NCBI RefSeq assembly: GCF_001866665.1
Contig: NZ_MLYO01000049.1
Location: forward strand, 38,876-102,875
Direction: 5' to 3'
DNA length: 64,000 bases
Origin: Streptomyces monashensis
Lineage (GTDB): Bacteria; Actinomycetota; Actinomycetes; Streptomycetales; Streptomycetaceae
Within the stretch, counting starts at the first letter, position 1, and every line of letters starts with the position of its first letter. Made by a program: the position numbers and the translations under genes. This document shows positions 1 through 8,675 of this stretch, piece by piece. The notes beneath the pieces were generated by a model. The model made no database searches, was not told the DNA's origin, and worked only from the letters and a program-made list of their open reading frames with translations.

Positions 1-652
1 TGGAGAAGTACCAGTCGGAGACGCGGCCCGCCATGGCGCGCGCGGCGGTGGAGTTGCCGCCCTGGAAGATCTCCGGGTGCGGGCGCCCGGGGGTGTTCAG
101 CGGCTTGGGCTTGAGGGAGAAGTCACGCAACCGGTAGAAGTCACCCGCGAGTTCGGCATGATCCTCGGTCCAGATCTGCCGCAGGGCGCGGATGAACTCC
201 TCGGAGCGCCGGTAGCGCTCGTCGTGCTCCAGCCAAGGCTCGCCCAGCGCGGTGAACTCGCCCTTGAACCAGCCTGATACGACGTTGACGGCGAAGCGGC
301 CGTTCGACAGGTGGTCGGCGGTGGCCCCGAGCTTGGCGAGCACACCCGGGTGCCACAGCCCGGGATGAACGGCGGCGATGACCTTGAGCCGCTGAGTGGC
401 GAGCAGCAGGGCGAGACTGAAGCTGGTGGACTCGTGCTGGTACTCGGCGCCGTAGCTGGCCATGTAGCGGACCTGGCTGAGGGCGTAGTCGAAGCCGTTG
501 TTCTCGGCGAGGACGGCGAGTTCGCGGTTGTAGTCGTAGCCCCAGTCGGTGCGCTGCTCGACGGTGCTGGTGACCAGACCGCCACTGACGTTCGGCACCC
601 AGTAGGCGAAGCGGACGGGATCGGATCCGAGGTATGCGGAGGATGCGGGCAC
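1..652 (-). CDS. sfnG: FMNH2-dependent dimethylsulfone monooxygenase SfnG, 3'-truncated by the window
   Basis: About 217 N-terminal residues are present; the C-terminus lies off the left edge. Characteristic SfnG stretches are readable: FAYWVPNVSGGL near the start, EQRTDWGYDYN, GAEYQHES, AVNVVSGWFKGEF, WLEHDERYRRSEEF and PHPEIFQGG. This family uses reduced FMN from a partner reductase to oxidise dimethylsulfone to methanesulfinate for sulfur supply. The start is GTG at 652 with AGGAG about 6 bases upstream. The gene is preceded on the same strand by a Cys-containing leader peptide (828-908) and is divergent from a LysR gene. The family call is very secure from the motif run; substrate specificity is inferred from the family. 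Confidence 0.93.
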   Translation of the reverse strand, partial: MPASSAYLGSDPVRFAYWVPNVSGGLVTSTVEQRTDWGYDYNRELAVLAENNGFDYALSQVRYMASYGAEYQHESTSFSLALLLATQRLKVIAAVHPGLWHPGVLAKLGATADHLSNGRFAVNVVSGWFKGEFTALGEPWLEHDERYRRSEEFIRALRQIWTEDHAELAGDFYRLRDFSLKPKPLNTPGRPHPEIFQGGNSTAARAMAGRVSDWYFS

Positions 653-827
653 GGGAACTCCTGGCAGGAGAATGCTGCGCGGGCAGGACGAATGAGCTCC
701 GCGGAATGCTGACACGCTGGAGCGGCGTTTCCGGGAAAGCCGTCGTCGCGACGGAACGGAGCCGTGACCGGAATTCACGGAAGGAAGTCGCGGAGGGACC
801 GGGTGGGAGGGTTTCCCTCGGGAGCGC

Positions 828-908
828 TCAGACCCGACAGCGACAGAAGGCGCTGGAAACACGCGCAAGGTCGACGTGGCGTCGTCGCGTGAGTTCCTGT
901 CGCTGCAT
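828..908 (-). CDS. Cys-containing leader peptide upstream of sfnG
   Basis: A 26-residue ORF starts with ATG at 908 and contains LTRRRHVDLARVSSAFCRC. The core matches the streptomycete 'putative leader peptide' pattern R-H-[IV]-D-L...S-S-A-[FL]-C that precedes sulfur genes, and it recurs five more times in this window. It ends 175 bases before sfnG. The gap contains a short GAGGG-AAA-CCCTC inverted repeat that could belong to an attenuator. Inference: ribosome stalling at the Cys codons under cysteine shortage controls sfnG. The peptide itself probably has no other role. Confidence 0.82.
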   Translation of the reverse strand: MQRQELTRRRHVDLARVSSAFCRCRV

Positions 909-1046
909 GTCACCGATCGAACCAGGAGGGAGTCCGGCCGGTCAAGAATGCCCGGACGTGATTCCACATGGTGAGAGTCGGTATTCACGAGGTTGTGACA
1001 GGGAATCCCTTGAACCCGGTCCTCAGGAGGACGCAGTCTCCTCTTC

Positions 1047-1973
1047 GTGCGTATCGAACAGCTCGAATACATCGCCGCCGTCACACGGCTCGGATCGCTG
1101 CGGCGCGCCGCCGAGGAACTGCACCTGTCCCAGCCGGCGCTCAGCGAGACCGTACGCAATCTGGAGCGCGAGCTCGGCGTCGACCTGCTGGAACGCAAGC
1201 GGACCGGGGCGAAGATCAGCGACGAGGGACGCGAGCTGCTGCCGCACATCATGAGCGTGCTGGACGCGGTCGACCGGCTGCGCGGCGCGGCCGGCGACCA
1301 GCACCGCATCCGCCGCATGGTCCGGCTCGGCACGGTGAACACCGCTACCGTGCCGCTGGTCATCCCCACCGTGCGCGAGTTCCGGGACGCGCATCCCCTC
1401 ACCCAGGTGGAGTTGGTCGGCGCGCAGCAGGCCGACATCCACCGCGGACTGTTGGAGGGCGCCTTCGACCTGGGACTGGTGAACTACCTCCGGGGCGACG
1501 ACCTGCCGCCCGGCTTCGAGACGACGGAGTTGCTCTGCGGCCGGCCGGTGGTGTGCGTGCGTCCGGACAGTCCGCTGGCGGCCCTCGATGCGGTGGACGC
1601 GGACAGTCTCCTGGCCGAGCCGCTGGTCGTGATGCGGTCCGGCTATGTGATGCACCGTTTCGTGCACCGGCTGCTCCGCGGCCGGACTCCGTCCTTCTCG
1701 TACTCCACCGACGGCGCGGAGATGGGCAAGCTGATGGTGGCCGAGGGGCTGGGGGCCACGGTGCTGCCGGACTTCAGCGTCGTCGGCGACCCGCTGGAAC
1801 GACGGGGCGCGATCGCTGTGCGGCCGCTCGCGGGGGATGCGACCGACGTACTGCTGGTACTGCAGCGCCGCCATTCCGGCTCCGTTCCACGGGCGGTCCG
1901 CGACCTGCACGAGCTCTTCGTGCACAACGCTCAGACGTACGCGGCAGCTACGCGCCGGCTGACGGAGAGTTGA
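1047..1973 (+). CDS. LysR-family transcriptional regulator
   Basis: 308 residues. The N-terminal winged helix-turn-helix is clear: a first helix RIEQLEYIAAVTRLGSLRRAAE, then LHLSQPALSETVRNLERELG as the recognition region. It is followed by a LysR substrate-binding domain from about residue 90. GTG start at 1047; an AGGAGG-like site at 1024-1030 sits rather far upstream (16 bases), so the start is not beyond doubt. It is divergent from the leader-sfnG unit across about 140 bases, the usual layout for a LysR protein and its target. By analogy with CysB/Cbl-type regulators of sulfur starvation genes it may sense a sulfur metabolite, but this is inferred only from position. Confidence 0.9.
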   Translation: MRIEQLEYIAAVTRLGSLRRAAEELHLSQPALSETVRNLERELGVDLLERKRTGAKISDEGRELLPHIMSVLDAVDRLRGAAGDQHRIRRMVRLGTVNTATVPLVIPTVREFRDAHPLTQVELVGAQQADIHRGLLEGAFDLGLVNYLRGDDLPPGFETTELLCGRPVVCVRPDSPLAALDAVDADSLLAEPLVVMRSGYVMHRFVHRLLRGRTPSFSYSTDGAEMGKLMVAEGLGATVLPDFSVVGDPLERRGAIAVRPLAGDATDVLLVLQRRHSGSVPRAVRDLHELFVHNAQTYAAATRRLTES

Positions 1974-1977
1974 TCCC

Positions 1978-2481
1978 GTGCTCATCGTCATGGGCGGACT
2001 GCCCGGCACCGGCAAGACCACGCTCGCCCGTCTCCTGGCGGCCCGGATCGGTGCGGTCCATCTGCGGATCGACACCATCGAGCAGGCCATCGTCCGATCC
2101 GGGGTGACCCGGCACCCGGTCGGTCCCGTGGGCTATGCCGTCGGATATGCCCTGGCCGGGGACCATCTGCGGCAAGGGCTGACCGTGATCGCGGAATCGG
2201 TGAATCCGCTGGGTGTGACGCGTGACGCCTGGCGGGACACGGCCGTCGGGGCGGGCGTGCGTGTCACCGAGGTGGAGGTGGTGTGCTCGGATCCGGCGGA
2301 GCACCGGCGCCGTGTGACCTCGCGGTCGGCCGACATTCCAGGTCTGCCGCTGCCGGACTGGCCGCAGGTCGTCGACCGGGAGTACGAGCCGTGGGCCCGC
2401 GTGCGCGTCGTCGTCGACACCGCGGGGCAGAGCCCGCAACAGTCACTGGCTCTGCTCCTCCGCGGCCTGGCATCGGGCTGA
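1978..2481 (+). CDS. AAA-type P-loop kinase-like ATPase
   Basis: 167 residues, starting GTG at 1978 four bases after the LysR stop, so the two are probably co-transcribed. Walker A is GGLPGTGKTTLA at residues 6-17. The size and layout (short P-loop protein, an Asp in LRIDTIEQ, a lid-like Arg-rich region around RRRVTSRS) match the small nucleoside/antibiotic-kinase-like AAA_33 group (zeta-toxin/chloramphenicol phosphotransferase superfamily). No specific substrate can be named. It ends just before a hairpin at 2547-2579. Confidence 0.8.
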   Translation: MLIVMGGLPGTGKTTLARLLAARIGAVHLRIDTIEQAIVRSGVTRHPVGPVGYAVGYALAGDHLRQGLTVIAESVNPLGVTRDAWRDTAVGAGVRVTEVEVVCSDPAEHRRRVTSRSADIPGLPLPDWPQVVDREYEPWARVRVVVDTAGQSPQQSLALLLRGLASG

Positions 2482-2546
2482 CCGGTGACGGGTGGCTGTG
2501 CCAGCACCCGGCTCGGCCAAGTCGCCGCGAGCGCCCGGAGGTTCAC

Positions 2547-2579
2547 GCCCCTCGACGTCGGTACCGAAGTCGAGGGGGC
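2547..2579. terminator. Hairpin between convergent genes
   Basis: A perfect 9-bp stem CCCCTCGAC / GTCGAGGGG encloses a loop that is itself palindromic (TCGGTACCGA). It lies between the plus-strand kinase gene ending at 2481 and the minus-strand monooxygenase ending at 2765, so it may terminate in both directions. There is no long T tract, as is common in Streptomyces. Confidence 0.6.
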
Positions 2580-2764
2580 GGCGTCGTGCAGCGAGCGAGA
2601 GCCGTGGCGAAGGACGAACACGAGGTGGTCTCAGCATGGTTGTCTTCAGCGGTCGTCTTCACGTGGTCGTCTTCGCACGAAACGGTCTTCCGCTGTCGGC
2701 GCGGTGACGAGGCGGGCCGCGCCGAAGCGTGGCGTGCGGCTGCTGGGTGCGGTACTCCCGAGCA

Positions 2765-3913
2765 TCAGCTCGCCGGGAAGGAGTGACCCCGGCGGCGCCA
2801 TTCCTCCGCGAGCAGTTCGTACGAGCGGACCCGGTCCGTGTGGTCGTGGGTGATCGTCGTGATGAGCAACTCGTCCGCGCCCGTGGCCTCCTGGAGTTGT
2901 TCGAGCTGGTCGGCCACGCGGCCCGGTGAGCCGACGAACTGGGTGTCGAGGCGGTCCTGGACGAGGGCCCGGTCCTCGTCGGTCCATGTATGGGCACGTG
3001 CTTCCTCCGGCGTCGGGAACTCGATGGCGCCCTCGGCGCTGCGGATGCTGCGCACCCACGGGCCGTAGCCGGTGGCGAGTGCGCGGGCGGTGGCGTCGTT
3101 CTCGGCGACGACGACGTCCGCCGAGACGCTGACGTACGGCTTGTCGAGGAACTCGGAAGGCTGGAAGAAGGACCGGTAACCTTCCACCGCCTCAAGGACC
3201 GTGGCCGGGCTGACGTGGTAGTTCGCCGCGAACCGCAGACCGTTGCGGCCCGCGACAGCGGCGCTCTGACCACCGCTGCTGCCCAGGATCCACACCTCCA
3301 GGTCGGCGCCCTCCCCCGGCACGACATGCGCCTCGACGCCCTCCGGGGAGCGGTAGGTGCCGGCGAGCAGCGCGAGGATGTCGTCGATCTGCTCGGCGTA
3401 GTCCTGTGACTCGGCGCCGGGCAGCAGAAGCAGCCTGCGCTGCAGTGCGATGCGGGGTGAGCCGAGCAGGTGCTCGAAGGAGAAGCGGGGCGGGATCAAC
3501 AGGCCGTTCGGGGCGCGGCCGTCGACGACCGGGGTCGCCGTCGGCAACGGTGCGGCCGGCTGTCCCGGCGGGCGGCCGCCCGAGCGGCCCAGGCCCAGAT
3601 CGAAGCGGCCCGGGTGCAGCGCGTCCAGCAGGCCGAACTCCTCCACGGTGGACAGCGCCGTGCGGTGCCCGAGCTGCACGGCCCCGGAACCGAGCCGGAT
3701 GGTGGAGGTGGCGGATGCGGTCAGGGCCAGGGCGACCGCGGGCGACGTGCCGGCGACGCCCGGATTGAGGTGGTGCTCGGCGAACCAGTAGCGGGCATAC
3801 CCGAAGCGCTCGGCCTGCTGTGCGAGGTCGATGGAGTTGCGCAGGGCATCGGCTGCCGTCGAGCCGGAGGGGACCGGAACCAGGTCGAGAACGCCGAGGG
3901 CAGCATCAGACAT
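2765..3913 (-). CDS. LLM-class flavin-dependent oxidoreductase
   Basis: 382 residues from ATG at 3913 (SDAALGVLDLVPVPSGST). The bacterial luciferase-like fold is indicated by WFAEHHLNPGVAGTSPAV, GSGAVQLGHRT, ALHPGRFDLGLGRSGG and the ILGSSGGQSAAVAGRNGLRF phosphate-binding-type region. It resembles the alkanal-monooxygenase-like group. The start overlaps the end of the upstream LLM gene by 8 bases, so it is translationally coupled as the last gene of a four-monooxygenase operon reading leftward from 7639. The substrate is unknown; the operon context points to organosulfur oxidation with FMNH2 from an unlinked reductase. Confidence 0.88.
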   Translation of the reverse strand: MSDAALGVLDLVPVPSGSTAADALRNSIDLAQQAERFGYARYWFAEHHLNPGVAGTSPAVALALTASATSTIRLGSGAVQLGHRTALSTVEEFGLLDALHPGRFDLGLGRSGGRPPGQPAAPLPTATPVVDGRAPNGLLIPPRFSFEHLLGSPRIALQRRLLLLPGAESQDYAEQIDDILALLAGTYRSPEGVEAHVVPGEGADLEVWILGSSGGQSAAVAGRNGLRFAANYHVSPATVLEAVEGYRSFFQPSEFLDKPYVSVSADVVVAENDATARALATGYGPWVRSIRSAEGAIEFPTPEEARAHTWTDEDRALVQDRLDTQFVGSPGRVADQLEQLQEATGADELLITTITHDHTDRVRSYELLAEEWRRRGHSFPAS

Positions 3914-4997
3914 GGACGGACTCCTGGGTGAGCGGCGGCGCCGGAAGCACGGGACCCCATACGAACGGCGGGTCCGGGATCTCTCGGCGCAGCACGGGGG
4001 CGACCTTGGACTGGAACAGCTCGAGGGAGGCACGGTGCTGGGACTCCGTCAGCCCGCCCGCGTCGGCGTGCAGGTGGAGCACGGTGTGTCCGAACCGTTC
4101 GTGGTAGCGGTGCACCTTGTCGATGACCTGCTGCGGGCTGCCGATCAGCGCGGAGCTGCGTTCGGCGAAGTCCTCCAGCGTCTCGAAGACGACCGGTAGG
4201 CCCGCCTTCTTGAAGAAGGCCAGGTTGGACTCGAAGACCGGCCGGTATGCGGCGAGGGCCTGCTGGGAGGTGGGCGCGACGTGGATGCCCGCCGTGCCCG
4301 CGCCGACGGCGATCTTCGCCGGGTCGTGGCCGTAGTGCTCCCAGCGCTCGCGGTAGTGGCGGATCAGCTCGGCGTACGGCTCGATGGGGTGGGTGACGTT
4401 CGCCGAGAAGAGCGGGTCGCCGTAGCGGGCGGCCAGCTCGACCGACTCCTTGCTGGTCGCGCTGCCGTGCCAGACCCGGACCGGCCGCTGGTACGGCCGC
4501 GGCCACACCTCGGCGTCCGTCAGCGGGGGACGGAAGCGGGTGTCGGCGGTGACCTTGTCCTCGCGCCAGATCTTCCGGAAGACCTCGTAGCTCTCGGCGT
4601 TGCGGTCCCACTGGTCCTCGGGCGTGACGTGGAACAGGTCGCGCTGCGCGGCGCCGTTGCCCTTGCCGATGATCAGGTCGAGGCGCCCGCCCGACAGGTG
4701 GTCGAGGGTGGCGTAGTCCTCGTATGCCCGGACCGGGTCCAGCAGGCTGAGCGTCGTGACGGCCGTGAACAGGCGGATCCGCTTCGTCAGGGCGGCGACA
4801 TGGCTGAGTACGACGGTCGGCGAGGAGGAGATGAACGGCCGCTCGTGCCGCTCTCCCACGCCGAAGCCGTCGAAGCCGAGCTCCTCGGCGAGCAGCGCGT
4901 TGTCGACGACCTCCCGGAAGCGGTCGTGGGTCGGCTTCTGTACGCCGGTGAGGGGGTCCGGGCGGTGCACGATGAGTGTGATGGCGAGGAATTTCAC
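3906..4997 (-). CDS. LLM-class flavin-dependent oxidoreductase
   Basis: 363 residues from GTG at 4997, overlapping the upstream stop by 4 bases (GTGA). Readable LLM features include FGVGERHERPF, VTTLSLLDPVRAYEDYATLDHLSGGRLDLIIGKGN and VRVWHGSATSKESVELAARYG. The protein is of the single-domain, about 360-residue type, unlike the longer NtaA-type neighbours. It is the third gene of the leftward operon. Family membership is clear; the substrate is not. An in-frame extension upstream to 5312 runs through the previous gene and is rejected as a start. Confidence 0.88.
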   Translation of the reverse strand: MKFLAITLIVHRPDPLTGVQKPTHDRFREVVDNALLAEELGFDGFGVGERHERPFISSSPTVVLSHVAALTKRIRLFTAVTTLSLLDPVRAYEDYATLDHLSGGRLDLIIGKGNGAAQRDLFHVTPEDQWDRNAESYEVFRKIWREDKVTADTRFRPPLTDAEVWPRPYQRPVRVWHGSATSKESVELAARYGDPLFSANVTHPIEPYAELIRHYRERWEHYGHDPAKIAVGAGTAGIHVAPTSQQALAAYRPVFESNLAFFKKAGLPVVFETLEDFAERSSALIGSPQQVIDKVHRYHERFGHTVLHLHADAGGLTESQHRASLELFQSKVAPVLRREIPDPPFVWGPVLPAPPLTQESVHV

Positions 4998-6370
4998 GAC
5001 GCCGCCCGCTCCTCGCCCCGCAGGTCGTCCGGGTGGGTGAGGCCGAGGTGGTGGCGGAGGGTCGGGCCCTCGTAGTCGGTGCGGAACACGCCCTGTTCCT
5101 GCAGGAGCGGGACGACCTTGTCGGCGAAGTCGTCCAGGCCGGTGGGGGTGATGTGCGGGACGAGGATGAAGCCGTCGCTGGCGTCGGCCTGGACGTACGC
5201 GTTGATGGTCCGGGCGACGGTCGCCGGGGAACCGATGAAGTTCTGGCGGTTGCCCGTCTCGATGACCAGGTCGCGGATGGACCAGTTGTGGGCGGCGGCC
5301 AGTTCGCGCCACTCTCGGGCGGTGGCCAGCGGGTCACGGTACATGCGGACCTGGGCGCGGCCCTTGGAGATGTGGTCGGCGCTGACGTCCGGGTCGATGT
5401 CGGGCAGCGGGCCCTCGGGGTCGTAGGAGGACAGGTCCCGGTTCCAGACGAACTCCAGGTGCTTGATGGCGGTGGCACCGCTGACCTGCTGTCGGCGCAC
5501 CTCCTTGGCCAGTTCCTCGGCCTCTTCGTCCGTGTCGGCGAGGACGAAGCTCGCGGCGGGCAGGATCAGCAGCTGGTCGTGGCGGCGGCCGTACGTGGCG
5601 AGACGCTTCTTGACATCCGTGTAGAAGGCCTGGCCGCCCTCCAGGGTGGCGTGCCGGCTGAAGATGGCGTCCGCTTCGGAGGCGGCGAACTCGCGGCCCT
5701 CCTCGGAGTCGCCGGCCTGGAAGATCACGGGACGGCCCTGCGGCGAGCGCGGGACGTTGAACTGGCCGTGGATGTCGAAGTGCTGCCCGCTGTGGACGAA
5801 GGAGCCGACCTCGGCGTCCCGCAGGAAGGCGCCGGTGGCCTGGTCGGCGAGGATCTCGTCGCCGTGCCAGGAGTCGAAGAGCTCGTTCGCCGTGGCCAGG
5901 AACTCCTTCGCACGGGAATAGCGCTCCTCCTGGGGGAGGAAGCCGCCGCGACGGAAGTTCTCGCCGGTGAAGGCGTCCCAGGAGGTGACGACGTTCCAGG
6001 CGGCGCGGCCACCGGAGAGGTGGTCGAGGCTGGCGAACTGGCGGGCCACCTCATACGGCTCGTTGAAGGTGGAGTTGATGGTGCCGGTCAGGCCCAGGCG
6101 CTCGGTCACGGCGGCGAGCGCGGCGAGCACCGTGAACGTGTCGGGGCGGCCGACGACATCCAGGTCGTAGATCTTCCCGCCCTGCTCACGCAGCCGCAGG
6201 CCCTCGGCGAGGAACAGGAAGTCGAACTTGGCGCGTTCGGCGGTCTGCGCGAAGTGGACGAAGGAGCTGAACTCGATGTGGCTGCCGGCCTTCGGGTCGC
6301 TCCACACGGTGGTGTTGTTGACGCCGGGGAAGTGGGCGGCCAGATGGATCTGCTTCAGCGGCTTGCTCAT
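4994..6370 (-). CDS. NtaA/SnaA/DszA-family FMNH2-dependent monooxygenase
   Basis: 458 residues, the usual length of the nitrilotriacetate/dibenzothiophene-sulfone monooxygenase family. Diagnostic segments: FPGVNNTTVWSDPKAGSHIEF, FLFLAEGLRLRE, INSTFNEPYEVARQFASLDHLSGGRAAWNVVTSWDAF (split here by function only), ENFRRGGFLPQEERYSRAKEF and GRPVIFQAGDSEEGREFAA. Members cleave C-N or C-S bonds using FMNH2 and oxygen. ATG start at 6370, 21 bases after the stop of the upstream gene. It pairs with the 6392 gene in the same order as the pair at 18610-21113, which suggests a duplicated two-gene module. Confidence 0.92.
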   Translation of the reverse strand: MSKPLKQIHLAAHFPGVNNTTVWSDPKAGSHIEFSSFVHFAQTAERAKFDFLFLAEGLRLREQGGKIYDLDVVGRPDTFTVLAALAAVTERLGLTGTINSTFNEPYEVARQFASLDHLSGGRAAWNVVTSWDAFTGENFRRGGFLPQEERYSRAKEFLATANELFDSWHGDEILADQATGAFLRDAEVGSFVHSGQHFDIHGQFNVPRSPQGRPVIFQAGDSEEGREFAASEADAIFSRHATLEGGQAFYTDVKKRLATYGRRHDQLLILPAASFVLADTDEEAEELAKEVRRQQVSGATAIKHLEFVWNRDLSSYDPEGPLPDIDPDVSADHISKGRAQVRMYRDPLATAREWRELAAAHNWSIRDLVIETGNRQNFIGSPATVARTINAYVQADASDGFILVPHITPTGLDDFADKVVPLLQEQGVFRTDYEGPTLRHHLGLTHPDDLRGEERAAS

Positions 6371-6391
6371 GGTGGGTGCGGTCCTTCCGGC

Positions 6392-7639
6392 TCAGGCGGT
6401 CGCGGCGTAGCGGTTGGCGGGACGGGCGAGGCCCAGCAGGCCGCGCAGGGTGTCGGCCTCGTAGGCGGTGCGGAAGACGCCCCGGCGCTGGAGTTCGGGG
6501 ACCAGGCCGCGGGTGATGGCCGGCAGGTCGTGGCCGGCGACGGCGGGCCGCAGCCGGAAGCCGCTCAGACCCTCCGCTGCCCACTCCTGCAGCAGGTCGG
6601 CCAGTTGGGTGGACGTACCAGCGAAGATCCGGGCATCGCTGGTGTAGGGCTCCCCCGCGAGGGCGTCGAGGCGCGCGCGCCGGTCCTCCGCAGCGGCCTG
6701 CTCATCGTTCAGGAAGACCACCAAGTCCCCGAAGATGTGCGGAAGTTCGGCTGCCCGGTCGGCGGTCTCCCGCTCGGCACGGATCTCGGCGACGATGGCG
6801 CGGGCCTGCTCGGCGTCGTGCGGGGTGACGTAGCCGATGTCGGTCTGGCGGGCCACGAGCCGGTACGGAACGCTCTGGTGGGCGAGGGCGGTGACCAGCG
6901 GCTGGCCCTGCGGCGGACGCGGGGTGATGGACGGGCCCTTGACGCTGAAGTGCTCGCCCTCGAAGTCGATGTAGTGCAGTTTGTCCCGGTCGATGAAGCG
7001 ACCGGTGGCCACGTCCCGGATCTCGGCGTCGTCCTCCCAGCTGTCCCACAGCCGCCGCACGACCTCGACGTAGTCGGCGGCCTCGTCGAACAGCTCGGTG
7101 AGGCGCTCCTGCCCGGACGGCGTCCGCAACTCCTCCAGGCTGATCGGCGGGAAGGCGCGACGGCCGAAGTGGTCGGCCTCGTGCGGGCGGGCGGAGATCT
7201 GCACCCGCAGACCCGCGCGGCCGGTGCTGACGTAGTCGAGGGTGGCGATCGCCTTGGAGATGTGGAACGGCTCCGTGTGAGTGGCGATCACCGTCGGCAC
7301 CAGGCCGATGTGCCGGGTGAGGGGAGCGATGCGGGAGGCGGTCAGCACGGCGTCGAGACGGCCGCGGACCTGGTCCGTACGGCCGTCCAACTCGCCGATG
7401 GGGGTCCCCCCGGTCGAGCGAAGTCGAGACTGGGGGAGCGAGGACTGCAGGCCGAGGCCGTCCTCGAAGGTGACGAAGTCGAGCAGGCCGCGCTCGGCCT
7501 CGGCGACCAGGTCGGCCCAGTACCCGGCGGTGAACAGGTCGCGGGGGCGGGCGACCGGCTCACGCCAGGAGGCCGGGTGCCAGCCGGTGCCGTCCAGGGC
7601 GACGGCAAGGTGCAGGTGGGAAGGGGGAGTTGAGGACAC
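6392..7639 (-). CDS. LLM-class monooxygenase of the NtaA/DszA-like group, first gene of a leader-controlled operon
   Basis: 415 residues from GTG at 7639 with AGGAAGG upstream. Features include THTEPFHISKAIATLDYVSTG, WDSWEDDAEIRDVATGRF, LHYIDFEGEHFSVKGPSITP and PRPPQGQPLV. It is the first gene after the leader peptide at 7716-7802 and heads a four-gene monooxygenase operon. Residues around 65-80 (SLPQSRLRSTGG) are encoded by a palindromic repeat at 7400-7438 inserted in frame. The 18610 gene is a shorter paralogue that ends in the same way (GLxRPANRxAA). Substrate unknown; a modified organosulfur compound is inferred from context. Confidence 0.88.
   Translation of the reverse strand: MSSTPPSHLHLAVALDGTGWHPASWREPVARPRDLFTAGYWADLVAEAERGLLDFVTFEDGLGLQSSLPQSRLRSTGGTPIGELDGRTDQVRGRLDAVLTASRIAPLTRHIGLVPTVIATHTEPFHISKAIATLDYVSTGRAGLRVQISARPHEADHFGRRAFPPISLEELRTPSGQERLTELFDEAADYVEVVRRLWDSWEDDAEIRDVATGRFIDRDKLHYIDFEGEHFSVKGPSITPRPPQGQPLVTALAHQSVPYRLVARQTDIGYVTPHDAEQARAIVAEIRAERETADRAAELPHIFGDLVVFLNDEQAAAEDRRARLDALAGEPYTSDARIFAGTSTQLADLLQEWAAEGLSGFRLRPAVAGHDLPAITRGLVPELQRRGVFRTAYEADTLRGLLGLARPANRYAATA
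7400..7438. repeat. Palindromic REP-like element inside a coding sequence
   Basis: The plus strand reads GGGGGTCCCCCCGGTCGAGC then GAAGTCGAGACTGGGGGAG. CCCCC and GGGGG arms flank an imperfect GTCGAG/CTCGAC core. Short C5...G5 palindromes of this kind are dispersed in Streptomyces genomes. Here the element is read in frame by the 6392-7639 gene and adds about 12 residues, so it has been tolerated as a protein insertion. Only one copy was noticed in the window. Confidence 0.6.
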
Positions 7640-7715
7640 GAGGGTGCCTTCCTGGAGGTCCGTATGAGATCACCGGCCCACGGCCGGGGTGGGCGCACGG
7701 CGCTGGGAAACGGGG

Positions 7716-7802
7716 TCAGGAACAACAGAGGGCGCCGGCCACGCGCTGGAGGTCGATGTGGGGCCGGCTGTGGAGGTGCACAGCACGCAGGACACGTGTC
7801 AC
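7716..7802 (-). CDS. Cys-containing leader peptide upstream of the four-monooxygenase operon
   Basis: A 28-residue ORF from GTG at 7802 with GGAGGT 7 bases upstream; it ends in RPHIDLQRVAGALCCS. The R-P-H-I-D-L...A-L-C-C core matches the other leaders of this window. It lies between the GNAT gene (ending 7857) and the monooxygenase gene starting at 7639, giving that operon its own control point. Function as a cysteine-responsive attenuator is inferred. Confidence 0.82.
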   Translation of the reverse strand: MTRVLRAVHLHSRPHIDLQRVAGALCCS

Positions 7803-7856
7803 CCGGCCCACCTCCACGTCATCACGTCATCGCCTTCGACAAGGACAACGGCACAG

Positions 7857-8582
7857 CTATGCCGTTTCTTCCAGGACGGCTGCCTCGGTCTGCCGTACGA
7901 GTGAGAAGACCGTACGGCGGCGCAGGGTGAAGCCGATCGACTCGTACAGCCGGATCGCGTTCGCGTTGTCGGCCCTGGCGTGCAGGAAGGGCTGCTCGCC
8001 GCGCTCCTTGATGCCGGCCGCCACGGCGCGGACCAGCCGGGTGGCCAAACCCCGGCCGCGATACGCCGGGTCGGTGCACACGGCGCTGATCTCGGTCCAG
8101 CCGGGTGGGTGGAGGCGTTCGCCGGCCAAGGCGATCAGGCGGCCGCGGTGGCGGATGCCCAGGTAGGTGCCCATCTCGACGGTGCGGGGCAGATAGGGGC
8201 CGGGTTCGGTGCGGGCGACCAGGTCGAGGATCTCGGACACGTCGTCGGGGCCGAGCCGTACGGCCTCGGGGTCGCGCTCCGCGCGCAGGCCGGTGTCCAC
8301 GAGCTGGACCCCGTGTCCGGTACGCACGACCTCCCAGCCCTTCGGAGCCTCGGTGACGCCCCGCACCGAGGCGGTGCCGCCGGGGCCGACGAGCGCGGCG
8401 AGGTCGGCCCAGGCGCGCGGGTCGTCCTCGTCGGAGACGGCGTGGAAGGGAGCCACGTCCTGGTGATAGCGAGCGGCGTGGCCGATGCGTTCGGCGAAGT
8501 GGGCGTGGGGGCCGGTGAGCGCGGCCCAGGCGGGGTTGTCCAGGATGTGCCAGGCGCTGGTGTCGAGGGTGGTGACGGACAT
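7857..8582 (-). CDS. GNAT-family N-acetyltransferase
   Basis: 241 residues from ATG at 8582. The C-terminal half carries the GNAT signature: ALAGERLHPPGWTEISAVCTDP, then the acetyl-CoA loop YRGRGLATRLVRAV (R-G-x-G-L-A), then ADNANAIRLYESIGF (N-x-x-A...Y-x-x-G-F), the FR47-like layout. The N-terminal half is a variable substrate-binding region. It is the last gene of the SAM-IV/leader-controlled polar amino acid transporter operon. In Bacillus, S-alkylcysteine salvage couples such a transporter with an acetyltransferase that N-acetylates the substrate before an LLM monooxygenase cleaves the C-S bond; the same logic is plausible here but is inference. Confidence 0.88.
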   Translation of the reverse strand: MSVTTLDTSAWHILDNPAWAALTGPHAHFAERIGHAARYHQDVAPFHAVSDEDDPRAWADLAALVGPGGTASVRGVTEAPKGWEVVRTGHGVQLVDTGLRAERDPEAVRLGPDDVSEILDLVARTEPGPYLPRTVEMGTYLGIRHRGRLIALAGERLHPPGWTEISAVCTDPAYRGRGLATRLVRAVAAGIKERGEQPFLHARADNANAIRLYESIGFTLRRRTVFSLVRQTEAAVLEETA

Positions 8583-8675
8583 GGTGTGGCGGTCTCCGGG
8601 GTGCGGCTCGGGGTGTTCTGCGCGCGGGGACTCCACCGCGGGGCGACGGACGGTGGAGTCCCCGGCGCACGGTGG

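Noticed and set aside
5033..7633. 866-residue plus-strand open frame opposite the NtaA-type monooxygenases
   Set aside because: It is antisense to two clearly recognised genes, is Gly/Val/Asp/Glu-rich without domain, and arises from third-position GC bias.
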